Below, piece after piece: positions 44,879 to 53,796 of a stretch of DNA of 64,000 bases (the stretch's first letter is position 1; the number at the start of each line of letters is the position of its first letter). Source of the stretch: Candidatus Fusicatenibacter intestinigallinarum (GTDB taxonomy: Bacteria; Bacillota; Clostridia; Lachnospirales; Lachnospiraceae). The position numbers were made by a program, and so were the translations under genes. The notes below the pieces were generated by a model that saw only the letters and a program-made list of their open reading frames with translations, was not told where the DNA came from and did not search any database. The DNA is taken from the NCBI GenBank assembly GCA_019119555.1, contig DWWU01000019.1, forward strand, positions 23,259 through 87,258, read 5' to 3'.

Positions 44879-45088
44879 ATGCCTTTGACAATGGCAAAAG
44901 CCGGAGAAATCAATTACATAAAAAAAGTTGGAGGTAACGAAGAGACCAAACGCCATCTGGAAACCCTTGGATTTGTGGTCGGAGGACAGGTGACGGTGAT
45001 CTCCAGTCTGAATGGAAATCTGATCGTCAATGTCAAAGATTCCCGTGTGGCAATCAGCAAGGAAATGGCGAATAAGATTATGATTTAA
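44879..45088 (+). CDS. feoA: FeoA domain protein (first)
   Basis: MPLTMAKAGEINYIKKVGGNEETKRHLETLGFVVGGQVTVISSLNGNLIVNVKDSRVAISKEMANKIMI. Confidence 0.92.
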   Translation: MPLTMAKAGEINYIKKVGGNEETKRHLETLGFVVGGQVTVISSLNGNLIVNVKDSRVAISKEMANKIMI

Positions 45089-45102
45089 GGAGGGGACAGA
45101 AA

Positions 45103-45324
45103 TTGAAGACCTTACGGGATATTCCGGTCGGCAGCACGGCCCGTGTGAAAAAGCTTCACGGTGAAGGCGCGTTGAAACGCCGGATTATGGATATGGGCAT
45201 TACCAAAGGCAGTGAGATTTATGTCCGCAAAGTTGCTCCGCTCGGCGATCCGGTGGAAGTGACGATTCGCGGATATGAGCTTTCTCTGAGAAAAAATGAT
45301 GCAGACTGTATTGAAATGGAGTAA
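45103..45324 (+). CDS. feoA: FeoA domain protein (second)
   Basis: MKTLRDIPVGSTARVKKLHGEGALKRRIMDMGITKGSEIYVRKVAPLGDPVEVTIRGYELSLRKNDADCI. Confidence 0.93.
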   Translation: MKTLRDIPVGSTARVKKLHGEGALKRRIMDMGITKGSEIYVRKVAPLGDPVEVTIRGYELSLRKNDADCIEME

Positions 45325-45343
45325 GAAAAAGAGGTAAATTGTT

Positions 45344-47527
45344 ATGGCGATTAAAATTGCGTTGGCAGGAAATCCGAACTGCGGTAAGACTACGATGTTT
45401 AACGCTCTGACAGGCGCAAACCAGTATGTCGGAAACTGGCCGGGCGTTACTGTGGAAAAGAAAGAAGGAAGATGGAAAGGGCAGAAGGATGTGGTCATCA
45501 CAGACCTTCCTGGTATTTATTCCCTCTCTCCCTATACGCTGGAAGAAGTTGTGAGCCGGGATTACCTGATGAAGGATCGCCCGGAGGCGGTGCTGAATCT
45601 GGTGGATGCGACGAATATCGAGAGAAACCTGTATCTGACCACGCAGGTGCTGGAACTTGGAATTCCGGTTGTGATCGCGCTGAATATGGCGGATCTTATG
45701 GATAAGAACGGAATCAAGATTGACGTCAAGGGACTGGAAAAAGCGCTGGGATGCACGATTGTCAAAACCTCCGCGCTGAAAGGCACAGGCGTGCAGGAGG
45801 CGGTAAAGGCTGCGGTGGCAGAGGCTTCCAAAAAGAAAACCGTTCAGGCAAAACCGTGCTTTTCCGCAAAAGTGGAAGCGGCAGTCAGCGCTGTCGAAGA
45901 AGTTCTTCCCGCCGGTATTCTGCAGGAGCAGAGACGCTGGTATGCGATCAAAGTTCTGGAACGGGACAGCAAGGTTCTTGAAGAACTGAAGCTTCCGGCA
46001 TCCGCAAAGAGCAAGGCAGACGCTGTGATTGCAGATCTGGAAAAAGAGATGGACGACGATACGGAATCTATCATCACCAACGAGAGATACGAGTATATCA
46101 CATCGCTGATTTCGAAATATGTAAAGAAACCGAAAGAGAAGATGAGCACATCCGACAAGATCGACCGGATTGTGACAAACCGTGTGCTCGGTATTCCGAT
46201 TTTCCTGGTGGTGATGTATGTTGTCTACGCGATTGCCGTGACAACTCTCGGCACCTATGTGACCGACTGGACCAACGATGTGTTCGTTGTGGCGATCCAG
46301 GATGCAGTGACCAGCGGACTGAAAGCAATCGGTGCGGCGGCGTTCCTGACAGATCTGATTGTAAACGGTATTATCGGCGGTCTCGGTGCAGTGCTTGGAT
46401 TTGTTCCTCAGATGGCGATTCTGTTTCTGCTGCTGTCTATTCTGGAAGACTGCGGCTATATGGTGCGGATCGCGTTCGTCATGGACCGTGTGTTCCGTAA
46501 ATTCGGTCTTTCCGGAAAGAGCTTTATTCCGCTGCTGATTTCTTCCGGATGCGGCATTCCCGGAATTATGGCTTCCAAGACCATTGAAAATGACAACGAC
46601 AGACGTCTCACTATTATGACGGCTACGTTTATCCCCTGTGGAGCAAAACTGCCGGTCATCGCACTGATGGGCGGCGTAATCGGCGCAAAGATTACCGGAT
46701 TCCCGGCAGGCGCGCTGACTTTCATCATGTATGTGATCGGAATTGCTGCAGTTCTCGTCTCAGCGATCATCCTGAAAAAGACGAAACCGTTCCACGGCGA
46801 AGCGGCTCCGTTTGTTATGGAGCTTCCGGCATATCATATTCCGCAGGTTAAGACAGTTCTTCTCCATGTGTGGGAGAGACTGAAAGGCTTTATCATCAAA
46901 GCAGGTACGATTCTGCTGCTCGCCTGCATCGTTATGTGGTTCCTGGGCGGCTACGGATTTACCGACGGTGGATTCGGAGCGGTGGAGGATTCCGCAGACA
47001 GCCTTCTGGCAGCAGTCGGCGGTGCGATCGCAGTGATCTTTGCTCCTCTGGGATTCGGCGTGGGCGAACATGCATGGGCGTCCGTTGCGGCTTCCATTTC
47101 CGGATTCTCCGCGAAAGAGGCTATTGTAAGTACAATGGGTACCCTGGCGAATGTGGCCGGTGATGTGGAGGATGCAGGCACTGTGGCAGACGCGGTGGGA
47201 ACCTGGTTCCCGTCAGCAATCGCGGCGTTCAGCTTCCTTCTGTTCAACCTTCTGGATTCTCCGTGTCTGGCGGCGATTTCCACAATGGCGAAGGAGATGA
47301 ACGACAGAAAATGGTTCTGGTTTGCGATTCTCTTCCAGAATGTGTTCGCATACGTTGTAACATTCATGGTATATCAGATCGGTGCCGTTGCAACCGGCGC
47401 TGCAAGTTTCGGCGCAGGCACGGTGATTGCGATTGTCTTTGTGATTGCGTTCCTGTTCCTGCTGTTCCGGCCGGATCCTTATAAGGGACAGCAGTTTAAG
47501 ACCAAACGTTCGGTAGCCGGAGCGTAA
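45344..47527 (+). CDS. feoB: Ferrous iron transport protein B
   Basis: G domain ALAGNPNCGKTTMFNALTGANQYVGNWPGVTVEKKEG; multi-TM C-terminal region. Confidence 0.97.
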   Translation: MAIKIALAGNPNCGKTTMFNALTGANQYVGNWPGVTVEKKEGRWKGQKDVVITDLPGIYSLSPYTLEEVVSRDYLMKDRPEAVLNLVDATNIERNLYLTTQVLELGIPVVIALNMADLMDKNGIKIDVKGLEKALGCTIVKTSALKGTGVQEAVKAAVAEASKKKTVQAKPCFSAKVEAAVSAVEEVLPAGILQEQRRWYAIKVLERDSKVLEELKLPASAKSKADAVIADLEKEMDDDTESIITNERYEYITSLISKYVKKPKEKMSTSDKIDRIVTNRVLGIPIFLVVMYVVYAIAVTTLGTYVTDWTNDVFVVAIQDAVTSGLKAIGAAAFLTDLIVNGIIGGLGAVLGFVPQMAILFLLLSILEDCGYMVRIAFVMDRVFRKFGLSGKSFIPLLISSGCGIPGIMASKTIENDNDRRLTIMTATFIPCGAKLPVIALMGGVIGAKITGFPAGALTFIMYVIGIAAVLVSAIILKKTKPFHGEAAPFVMELPAYHIPQVKTVLLHVWERLKGFIIKAGTILLLACIVMWFLGGYGFTDGGFGAVEDSADSLLAAVGGAIAVIFAPLGFGVGEHAWASVAASISGFSAKEAIVSTMGTLANVAGDVEDAGTVADAVGTWFPSAIAAFSFLLFNLLDSPCLAAISTMAKEMNDRKWFWFAILFQNVFAYVVTFMVYQIGAVATGAASFGAGTVIAIVFVIAFLFLLFRPDPYKGQQFKTKRSVAGA

Positions 47528-47531
47528 ACCT

Positions 47532-47663
47532 ATGGGCGGAGCGGAATCGGTATCATCTATGGGCTTCATGATTCTGTTCCTGATCGTCCTGTACCTTGCC
47601 GGAGTAGGGATTTCTTCGCTGGTGCAGTTTTTGAAGAAAAAGTGGCAGGAACGAAAAAAATGA
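47532..47663 (+). CDS. Small single-TM protein between feoB and the Cys-rich protein
   Basis: MGGAESVSSMGFMILFLIVLYLAGVGISSLVQFLKKKWQERKK*, below the ORF-track size cut-off; starts 5 nt after feoB. Confidence 0.55.
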   Translation: MGGAESVSSMGFMILFLIVLYLAGVGISSLVQFLKKKWQERKK

Positions 47664-47688
47664 AGTATACTGTATCAAAGAGAGTATG

Positions 47689-47717
47689 GTGACAGTTCGG
47701 CTGGCTGAACTGTTACA
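47689..47717. repeat. Module A palindrome
   Basis: GTGACAGTTCGGCTGGCTGAACTGTTACA. Confidence 0.78.
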
Positions 47718-47779
47718 GAGCAGAAAATTCCTGCGGCTGAATGGTTGTCGGCCGCGGGAGACAGGAAAGAGGTGTGGTT

Positions 47780-47989
47780 ATGACTGCGGGGACAGTGGTT
47801 GTATCGATTCTGCTGATCTGTGTGGTGGCGCTTGCCATTCGCTCGATCGTCCGGCAGAAGAAGGCTGCAAAGGCCTGCGGCGGCTGCCAGGGCGGCTGTA
47901 TCGGGTGTACCGGCTGTCATTCGACCGCCGGCGGCCAGGAAAAGCAGCTGAAGCCGGAAAAGAGAGCGGGTAACCGTTCAGCCCGCTGA
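47780..47989 (+). CDS. FeoB-associated Cys-rich membrane protein
   Basis: MTAGTVVVSILLICVVALAIRSIVRQKKAAKACGGCQGGCIGCTGCHS; start likely at internal ATG 47780; stop codon in a repeat. Confidence 0.82.
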   Translation: MTAGTVVVSILLICVVALAIRSIVRQKKAAKACGGCQGGCIGCTGCHSTAGGQEKQLKPEKRAGNRSAR

Positions 47990-48040
47990 ACGGTTACGGC
48001 ATCCGGCCATTGAAAGTCGCTTCGCGATGGGCCGGATGCG
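47971..48040. repeat. Modular repeat A+B
   Basis: GTAACCGTTCAGCCCGCTGAACGGTTACGGCATCCGGCCATTGAAAGTCGCTTCGCGATGGGCCGGATGC. Confidence 0.9.
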
Positions 48041-48085
48041 AAAAACAGGATACCGACCAGGGTATCCTGATTTTTCACCCTGAGG

Positions 48086-48101
48086 GTTAGCTAGAACTAA
48101 C
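48086..48101 (+). promoter_or_regulatory. Third GTTAG-N6-CTAAC operator upstream of the DUF3793 operon
   Basis: GTTAGCTAGAACTAAC. Confidence 0.7.
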
Positions 48102-48120
48102 TTTTGAAAAGGAGGAACCT

Positions 48121-48681
48121 ATGTCGGAGGAAAGAATGAGAAAAGTATCCATGCAGATGATTTTTCACTGTGCGCCGACCTTTCAGCGGCTCAAGCCGTC
48201 CAGCCTGATCATGATTGACCCGGAAGATCTTGAAGTTCTGGAGCGTCAGACCGCACAGGCCGGTCTGAGCGGATGCAGGCTCTGCCGCGGAAATCAGAGA
48301 GATATGTGGCTGCTGTATCGGGAGGATGAACTGAAGAAGATCCTGGAAAAAGAAGTAAACCGCCGGTTTTTCCGCGCGATGGGATACCGTTCCTTTTCAC
48401 TGCCGGCAGTTCTGAATCAGATCCGGGTGAGGCTGGCCGCTCACCGGGACGGCGAGGGAGAATATCCCCATGAGCTGGGAATTCTGCTGGGATATCCGCT
48501 GGAGGATGTCCGGGGATTCATTCGCCATAAGGGAAAAAATTACCTTTATTCCGGATACTGGAAAGTATACGGCGATGTGGAAAAGGCGAGACAGCTTTTT
48601 CAGAGTTATGACAGGGCCAGAAAGCAGATGTTTCAATGGCTGGATGCAGCAGCCGCTCAGACGGCGGAAGGGGCGAGATAG
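48121..48681 (+). CDS. DUF3793-like protein
   Basis: MIFHCAPTFQRLKPSSLIMID...HELGILLGYPLEDVRGFIRHKGKNYLYSGYWKVYGD. Confidence 0.75.
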   Translation: MSEERMRKVSMQMIFHCAPTFQRLKPSSLIMIDPEDLEVLERQTAQAGLSGCRLCRGNQRDMWLLYREDELKKILEKEVNRRFFRAMGYRSFSLPAVLNQIRVRLAAHRDGEGEYPHELGILLGYPLEDVRGFIRHKGKNYLYSGYWKVYGDVEKARQLFQSYDRARKQMFQWLDAAAAQTAEGAR

Positions 48682-48724
48682 CCGGCGGAAGGATTACAGA
48701 TAAAAAATATAGGAGGATTTTAAC

Positions 48725-49156
48725 ATGAGCAAAATCAAAGTGGTATATTGGAGCAGCACAGGAAACACAGAGGCGATGGCGCAGGCGATCGCCAGAGGCA
48801 TTGAATCTGCCGGAGGACAGGCGGAACTTCTGGAAGCGGACGGCGTATCTGCTGACGATCTGAAAGATGACGCTGTGTTCGCTCTGGGCTGCCCGGCTAT
48901 GGGCGCTGAGGAACTGGAAGATTCTGTGGTGGAGCCGCTGGTGGCCGATCTGGAGGGGTCCGTTTCCGGAAAGAAGATCGCGCTGTTTGGCTCTTACGAC
49001 TGGGGAGACGGAGAGTGGATGCGCAGCTGGACCGAACGTATGGAAAAGGCCGGCGCTGAGATTGTCGGCGGGGAAGGCCTGATCTGCAACAATACGCCGG
49101 ACGGGGAAGGAATCGCCGAGTGTGAGAAGCTTGGCGTGAAGCTCGCGGAAGCATAA
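48725..49156 (+). CDS. Flavodoxin
   Basis: KVVYWSSTGNTEAMAQAIARGI...LGCPAMGAEELED...ALFGSYDWGDGEWMRSW. Confidence 0.95.
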   Translation: MSKIKVVYWSSTGNTEAMAQAIARGIESAGGQAELLEADGVSADDLKDDAVFALGCPAMGAEELEDSVVEPLVADLEGSVSGKKIALFGSYDWGDGEWMRSWTERMEKAGAEIVGGEGLICNNTPDGEGIAECEKLGVKLAEA

Positions 49157-49174
49157 AAAGAAAGGAGACTGCAA

Positions 49175-49465
49175 ATGAGCGTTGTGATTGTTGGCGGCCA
49201 TGACAGAATGGTGACGAAGTATAAGCAAATCTGTAAAAAGTATAACTGTAAGGCAAAAGTATTTACCCAGATGTCTGCAGATCTGAACAAACAGATCGGT
49301 TCTCCTGATTTACTGGTACTGTTTACCAATACCGTATCTCATAAGATGATCAAGACGGCAGTCGACGAGGCAAAGAAATGCGATACCGAGATTGTCAGAT
49401 GTCATACCAGCAGCGCGAACGCTCTGAACGAGATTCTTGAGAGACAGTGTGCAGTGATGTGCTGA
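49175..49465 (+). CDS. DUF2325-like protein
   Basis: MSVVIVGGHDRMVTKYKQICKKYNCKAKVFTQMSADLNKQIGSPDLLVLFTNTVSHKM. Confidence 0.85.
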   Translation: MSVVIVGGHDRMVTKYKQICKKYNCKAKVFTQMSADLNKQIGSPDLLVLFTNTVSHKMIKTAVDEAKKCDTEIVRCHTSSANALNEILERQCAVMC

Positions 49466-49510
49466 CATGTGCTGAAAAGGGGCTGCAGGGAGACGGCCCG
49501 TTCCGAAAAA

Positions 49511-49552
49511 GGGGCAGGTGGGATTCATGGGAATCCGCCTGCCCCTTTTTCG
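49511..49552. terminator. Convergent-gene terminator
   Basis: GGGGCAGGTGGGATTC-ATGG-GAATCCGCCTGCCCCTTTTT. Confidence 0.85.
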
Positions 49553-49602
49553 ATTGATGATTTCTGTTTTTGCTGAGGGACGGTCTCCGGGAAAGAACAG
49601 GA

Positions 49603-51636
49603 TTACCCGTTTTCCAGAAAGCGTTTTTCAAACTCGGAGACGGTGACGGGACTGGAATAATAGTATCCCTGCCCGTACTGACAGCCGGCTTCGCCGAGCC
49701 GGTTATGCTGATCACTGGTTTCCACCGCGCCGGCAGTGGAGACCGGTGTCCGGATCCGGCCGTTCTCGTATGGAGCCTGTTCCAGAGACACATGGGAGCC
49801 GGAGAGGTTGTCCCGGGTGGTGGAGACATAAAATCCGGCCTGCAGAAACTGCTCAAGAGCAGAGTTCAGGGGACGGCGGCCGGTCTGTCCGGTGATATCG
49901 CTCAGTTTCAGGCAGAGTAATTCAGGCGGCACGTTGTAAGTAGCGCACAGAGAACGGATTTTGCGGACAATGTCGTGTTCCAGCAGTGTGCGGGAAGAGA
50001 GATTGACTGTAATCCGTACGGGAGATTTTCCCTGATCGATCCACTTCCGAAGCAGCTGACAGACGGTTTCCAGAACAAAGAAGTCAATATGGCGGATCAG
50101 CCCCTCCGATTCGTACAGCGGAAGGAATTTTCCGGGCATGACAAGCGCGCCGGAGGGATCCTTCCGGCGTACCAGGGCTTCTGCTCCGGTGACCTTTCCG
50201 GTCTGAAGTTCCACCTTCGGCTGCAGATGAATCAGAAAACGCCCTTCGGAAATATCATTGAGAACCTGCCGGGACAGGCTGAAGGAATGATTGTATTCCC
50301 CGTGGATCGACTGCTTGTAGTAGGACTGTTTTTCCAGATACATTTGATTGTCGGCTTCGGTGATCAGAGCGGAGAGATTGTAAGGCGCGGTTTCCCAGAT
50401 ACTTCCAATAGACACATTGACCTGCGTATCGCTCTTTGCTGTCTGCCGCAGTGTTTCCGCCTGCTGAAGGAAAGTTTCCTCATCAATATCCGGACAGAAA
50501 GCGATGAATTCGTCGCCTCCGGTGCGGAAAACATAGGGCTGGAAGGAGAGGGCCAGCATATCCGCCGCTTTTTTGATCAGGTGGTCGCCGTATTTGTGCC
50601 CGTAGGTGTCGTTGGCGATTTTCAGACCGTTCAGATCCATATAAACGATGCCCAGAGAGGTCGGGGGACTGTCCTCCAGAATCTGGAGAAATTCCATATA
50701 CTTGTTGCGGTTGAACTGACCGGTCAGAAGATCAATATAGCTCATTTTTTCCAGCCGCGCAGTCATTTTCCGCTTCTGGATATCATTGGCGATAAAGTAA
50801 CTGACGGAGGTGAGCAGCGTCAGGTCCTCCGTGCCGGAGGACGGATTGTCCACGCCGATCAGTCCGGTGATGGCGCCGTTTTCCGTCAGCGGTACGGAGA
50901 TCAGACTTTCCGTTCTTAAATCCGCCAGTACTTTGCGAAGCGCTCCGGTGGGATCGGAGATGGGATCCGGCGGGCTGATACAGAAGCTGCCCTTTTCCCG
51001 GTAGGATTCCAGGCACAGGGAGATGGACGCAAGGGGAATCTGCTGCTGTTCCTGCTGCTTTTTTTCTGCGCCGGGCGCGCACCATTCGCAGGTGTTGCTG
51101 CAGGTGTCGTTTTCCGGAGAGAATTCGAAAATGCAGGCCCGCTCTCCGCCATAAAATTCGCCGATAATCTTCAGAAGCCCGAAGATGGCTGTCTGCATAT
51201 TTTCATTTTCGGAAAGTGTCTGGACGCAGCGCAGAAGCGTCTCCTCGCGGCTTAGTTTCCTGCTCAGCATCAGATGGAGATTTTCCGCTTCTGTGATATC
51301 GGAGGCGATTTCCAGCCGTGCCATCCGTCCGTCGGGGAGCCGCAGCTTTTTGTCTTTCAGAACAAACCAGCGGTTCAGCTTTCTGTTGTACCGCTTCCAG
51401 GTATAGAACGTGTGCTCGTTCAGCCGGGAACTGGTGCAGAAAGAACAGGGGGAATCCAAGCCCTGCAGTACTTCGTAGCAGGGCCGCCCCACATAGTCTT
51501 CTTCGTTGTCTCTGATGCCAAGAAGCCTGCGGCAGTACCGGTTCATATAGAGCAGCCGGAAGGTATCGGTTTCCGAGAGATAGACGGCGCTTTCCATTTC
51601 GTCCAGAATCATTTTTTCGTAAGCATTCCACTCCAA
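49603..51636 (-). CDS. PAS-GAF-GGDEF protein with C-terminal degenerate EAL domain
   Basis: YVFRTGGDEFIAFCPD intact; RFLIHLQPKVELQTGKVTGAEALVRRKD; later EAL motifs degraded (LCLKLSD, YVSTTRDNLSGSH). Confidence 0.88.
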   Translation of the reverse strand: MEWNAYEKMILDEMESAVYLSETDTFRLLYMNRYCRRLLGIRDNEEDYVGRPCYEVLQGLDSPCSFCTSSRLNEHTFYTWKRYNRKLNRWFVLKDKKLRLPDGRMARLEIASDITEAENLHLMLSRKLSREETLLRCVQTLSENENMQTAIFGLLKIIGEFYGGERACIFEFSPENDTCSNTCEWCAPGAEKKQQEQQQIPLASISLCLESYREKGSFCISPPDPISDPTGALRKVLADLRTESLISVPLTENGAITGLIGVDNPSSGTEDLTLLTSVSYFIANDIQKRKMTARLEKMSYIDLLTGQFNRNKYMEFLQILEDSPPTSLGIVYMDLNGLKIANDTYGHKYGDHLIKKAADMLALSFQPYVFRTGGDEFIAFCPDIDEETFLQQAETLRQTAKSDTQVNVSIGSIWETAPYNLSALITEADNQMYLEKQSYYKQSIHGEYNHSFSLSRQVLNDISEGRFLIHLQPKVELQTGKVTGAEALVRRKDPSGALVMPGKFLPLYESEGLIRHIDFFVLETVCQLLRKWIDQGKSPVRITVNLSSRTLLEHDIVRKIRSLCATYNVPPELLCLKLSDITGQTGRRPLNSALEQFLQAGFYVSTTRDNLSGSHVSLEQAPYENGRIRTPVSTAGAVETSDQHNRLGEAGCQYGQGYYYSSPVTVSEFEKRFLENG

Positions 51637-51662
51637 AATTATGCTTCCTCCTGGAAATAAAG

Positions 51663-51690
51663 GTTACAGCCCAGCTGCCTGAACTGCTGC
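51663..51690. repeat. Degenerate module A
   Basis: GTTACAGCCCAGCTGCCTGAACTGCTGC. Confidence 0.6.
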
Positions 51691-51764
51691 AAATAAAGAT
51701 ATCCTTATTATCCTTTCCCGCAGAGCTTTTGTCAATGCATAGAAAAATTTTTTCCATCAGATTG

Positions 51765-51806
51765 GTTACCGTTCAGCCAGCTGAACTGCAACTGCATCCG
51801 GCCCGG
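51765..51806. repeat. Module A plus truncated module B
   Basis: GTTACCGTTCAGCCAGCTGAACTGCAACTGCATCCGGCCCGG. Confidence 0.75.
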
Positions 51807-51809
51807 ATA

Positions 51810-52670
51810 TTATTCTCCGGTCAGATCCTTCAGGGAGCCGAAGGAATAGCCCATTTCTTCCCAGCGTGTCAGCAGTTCGTCGAGAATTTCCCCGTTGGTG
51901 CGGGAGGTGTTATGGAGCAGAACAATGGCGCCGGGATGGATTCTTCCGAGAAGCTTTTCAAAAGCCTCCTCGTGGGTGGGCTGTTCCTCCTGAAGCCAGT
52001 CGACATAGGCGAGGCTCCAGAAAAAGGTATGGTAGCCAAGTTCCTTTGCCATGCTCAGGTTTTCCGTACTGTAGACGCCTCTTGGCGGGCGGTAATAGCG
52101 GGGCATTTCCTCGCCGGTCACTTCTCTGTAAAGGTCCTCAACTTTTACAAGCTCTTCCCGGAAAGCGTCCAGGGAAGAAATCCCGGACATATCCGGGTGG
52201 CTGAAGGTATGATTTCCCACAATATGCCCCTGTGCCGTCATCTGCCGGATCAGATCCGGGTTGTCGCGGACGAAATTTCCGACGACAAAAAAGGCTGCGG
52301 GGGCATTATGTTTTTCCAGGGCCTCCAGAATCGCCGGAGTATTCCCGTTTTCATAGCCACAGTCGAAGGTCAGATACAGGATTTTTTCATCGGTATCCCG
52401 GAGAAAATAAGCATTGTATTTCTCCAGTTCCTCAATGGTGGCGTTTCCGGTGGGAGCTTTGCCCTCTTCGGAAAATCCCAGCCCCCAGTTTTCGCTGGCG
52501 GAAGGCGGCGAAGCTGCGGTTTCCAGGGCGGCGACTCCCCGTGCCAGCAGATGACCCGTCAGAAAAGCGGCGGAAAACAAAAGCAGCAGTTTCAGACAGG
52601 AGCGGGGCTTCAGAGGAGGAATACGGGAAAGAAGCTGTTTTCCGGCGGAGCGGATTTTTTCAACATACAT
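51810..52670 (-). CDS. Polysaccharide deacetylase (PdaA-like)
   Basis: YLTFDCGYENGNTPAILEALEKHNAPAAFFVVGNFV, GNHTFSHPDM, YYRPPRGVYS. Confidence 0.92.
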   Translation of the reverse strand: MYVEKIRSAGKQLLSRIPPLKPRSCLKLLLLFSAAFLTGHLLARGVAALETAASPPSASENWGLGFSEEGKAPTGNATIEELEKYNAYFLRDTDEKILYLTFDCGYENGNTPAILEALEKHNAPAAFFVVGNFVRDNPDLIRQMTAQGHIVGNHTFSHPDMSGISSLDAFREELVKVEDLYREVTGEEMPRYYRPPRGVYSTENLSMAKELGYHTFFWSLAYVDWLQEEQPTHEEAFEKLLGRIHPGAIVLLHNTSRTNGEILDELLTRWEEMGYSFGSLKDLTGE

Positions 52671-52881
52671 GAGATGGATTACCTGCGGAGTTCTCTTTGC
52701 CTTCAGTCTATGTGAAAGAGAGGATGTTTATGAACATCGCTTTGCGACGGGCCGCGAAGCGATGTATCAAAGGATAGATATGGTCTTCGGGAGGATTTTC
52801 TGGTACAATCGTAAAGATGGATACCGGCAGCGGAAATGCCGGAGACAAAGAGAAATCCGTACAGAAGGAGGAAAATTTGCC

Positions 52882-53796
52882 GTGGAGCGTTTGGAATTTT
52901 TGAAAAATCAGGGGATCCGTGAGGAGCTTCAGAGAGGAGTGGAGGAGTTCCGCCGTGCATACAGCGGGCAGCAGACAGAGCCGGACAGAGTGCAGAAGCC
53001 GGAGGTTCTTTTTTTCGGGCGGGAGATTCTGGAGATGGCCATTGCGGCTTTGCTGGAGGGGGAGAATCTGCTGCTCACAGGAGAGAAGGCAACGGGAAAA
53101 AATGTGCTGGCGGAGACCCTGGCGTGGATCTTTGAACGGCCGGCGTACACAGTTTCTTTTCATGTAAATATGGGGAGCGCGGAGCTGATCGGAACAGATA
53201 CGTTCCGGAATAATGAGGTGACACTCCGTGAGGGAAGCGTTTCGCGCTGCGCCAGAGCAGGAGGATTTGGGATTCTCGATGAGATCAATATGGCGAAGAA
53301 TGATGCGGTGAGCGTGCTCCATGCGATGCTGGATGACCGGAGGATCATCGATGTGCCGGGGTACGACAGAATCTTGCTGCATCCGGCGGCTCGCTTTATC
53401 GGGACGATGAATTACGGCTATGCGGGAACCAGAGAGCTGAACGAGGCTCTGGTTTCCCGTTTCCTGGTGATCGACATGCCGATGCAGAATGAGGAAACCC
53501 TGGGATATCTGATGGATACCATGTTTCCGGGTATGAAGAAAGAGGCGAAGAAAGCTTTTGTGGGTCTGTATCTGGATCTGCAGAAAAAAGCGGAGCAGGC
53601 GGAGATTTCCACGAAGGCGCTGGATCTGAGAGGACTGATCGGGGCGCTCCGGACGGTACGGGCAGGTCTGTCCCCGTGGCAGGCGGTGAAGATGGGGATT
53701 GTCAACAAGTGTTTTGATATCTATGAGCGCGAAATTGTCCAGGACGCGGCGATGACGAGAATTCCTCTTGACTGGTCGAAAGGAGACGTGTTCTGA
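52882..53796 (+). CDS. MoxR-like AAA+ ATPase
   Basis: ENLLLTGEKATGKNVLAETLAW, FGILDEINMAKNDAVSVLHAMLDDRR; GTG start after aaggaggaaaatttgcc. Confidence 0.88.
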   Translation: MERLEFLKNQGIREELQRGVEEFRRAYSGQQTEPDRVQKPEVLFFGREILEMAIAALLEGENLLLTGEKATGKNVLAETLAWIFERPAYTVSFHVNMGSAELIGTDTFRNNEVTLREGSVSRCARAGGFGILDEINMAKNDAVSVLHAMLDDRRIIDVPGYDRILLHPAARFIGTMNYGYAGTRELNEALVSRFLVIDMPMQNEETLGYLMDTMFPGMKKEAKKAFVGLYLDLQKKAEQAEISTKALDLRGLIGALRTVRAGLSPWQAVKMGIVNKCFDIYEREIVQDAAMTRIPLDWSKGDVF

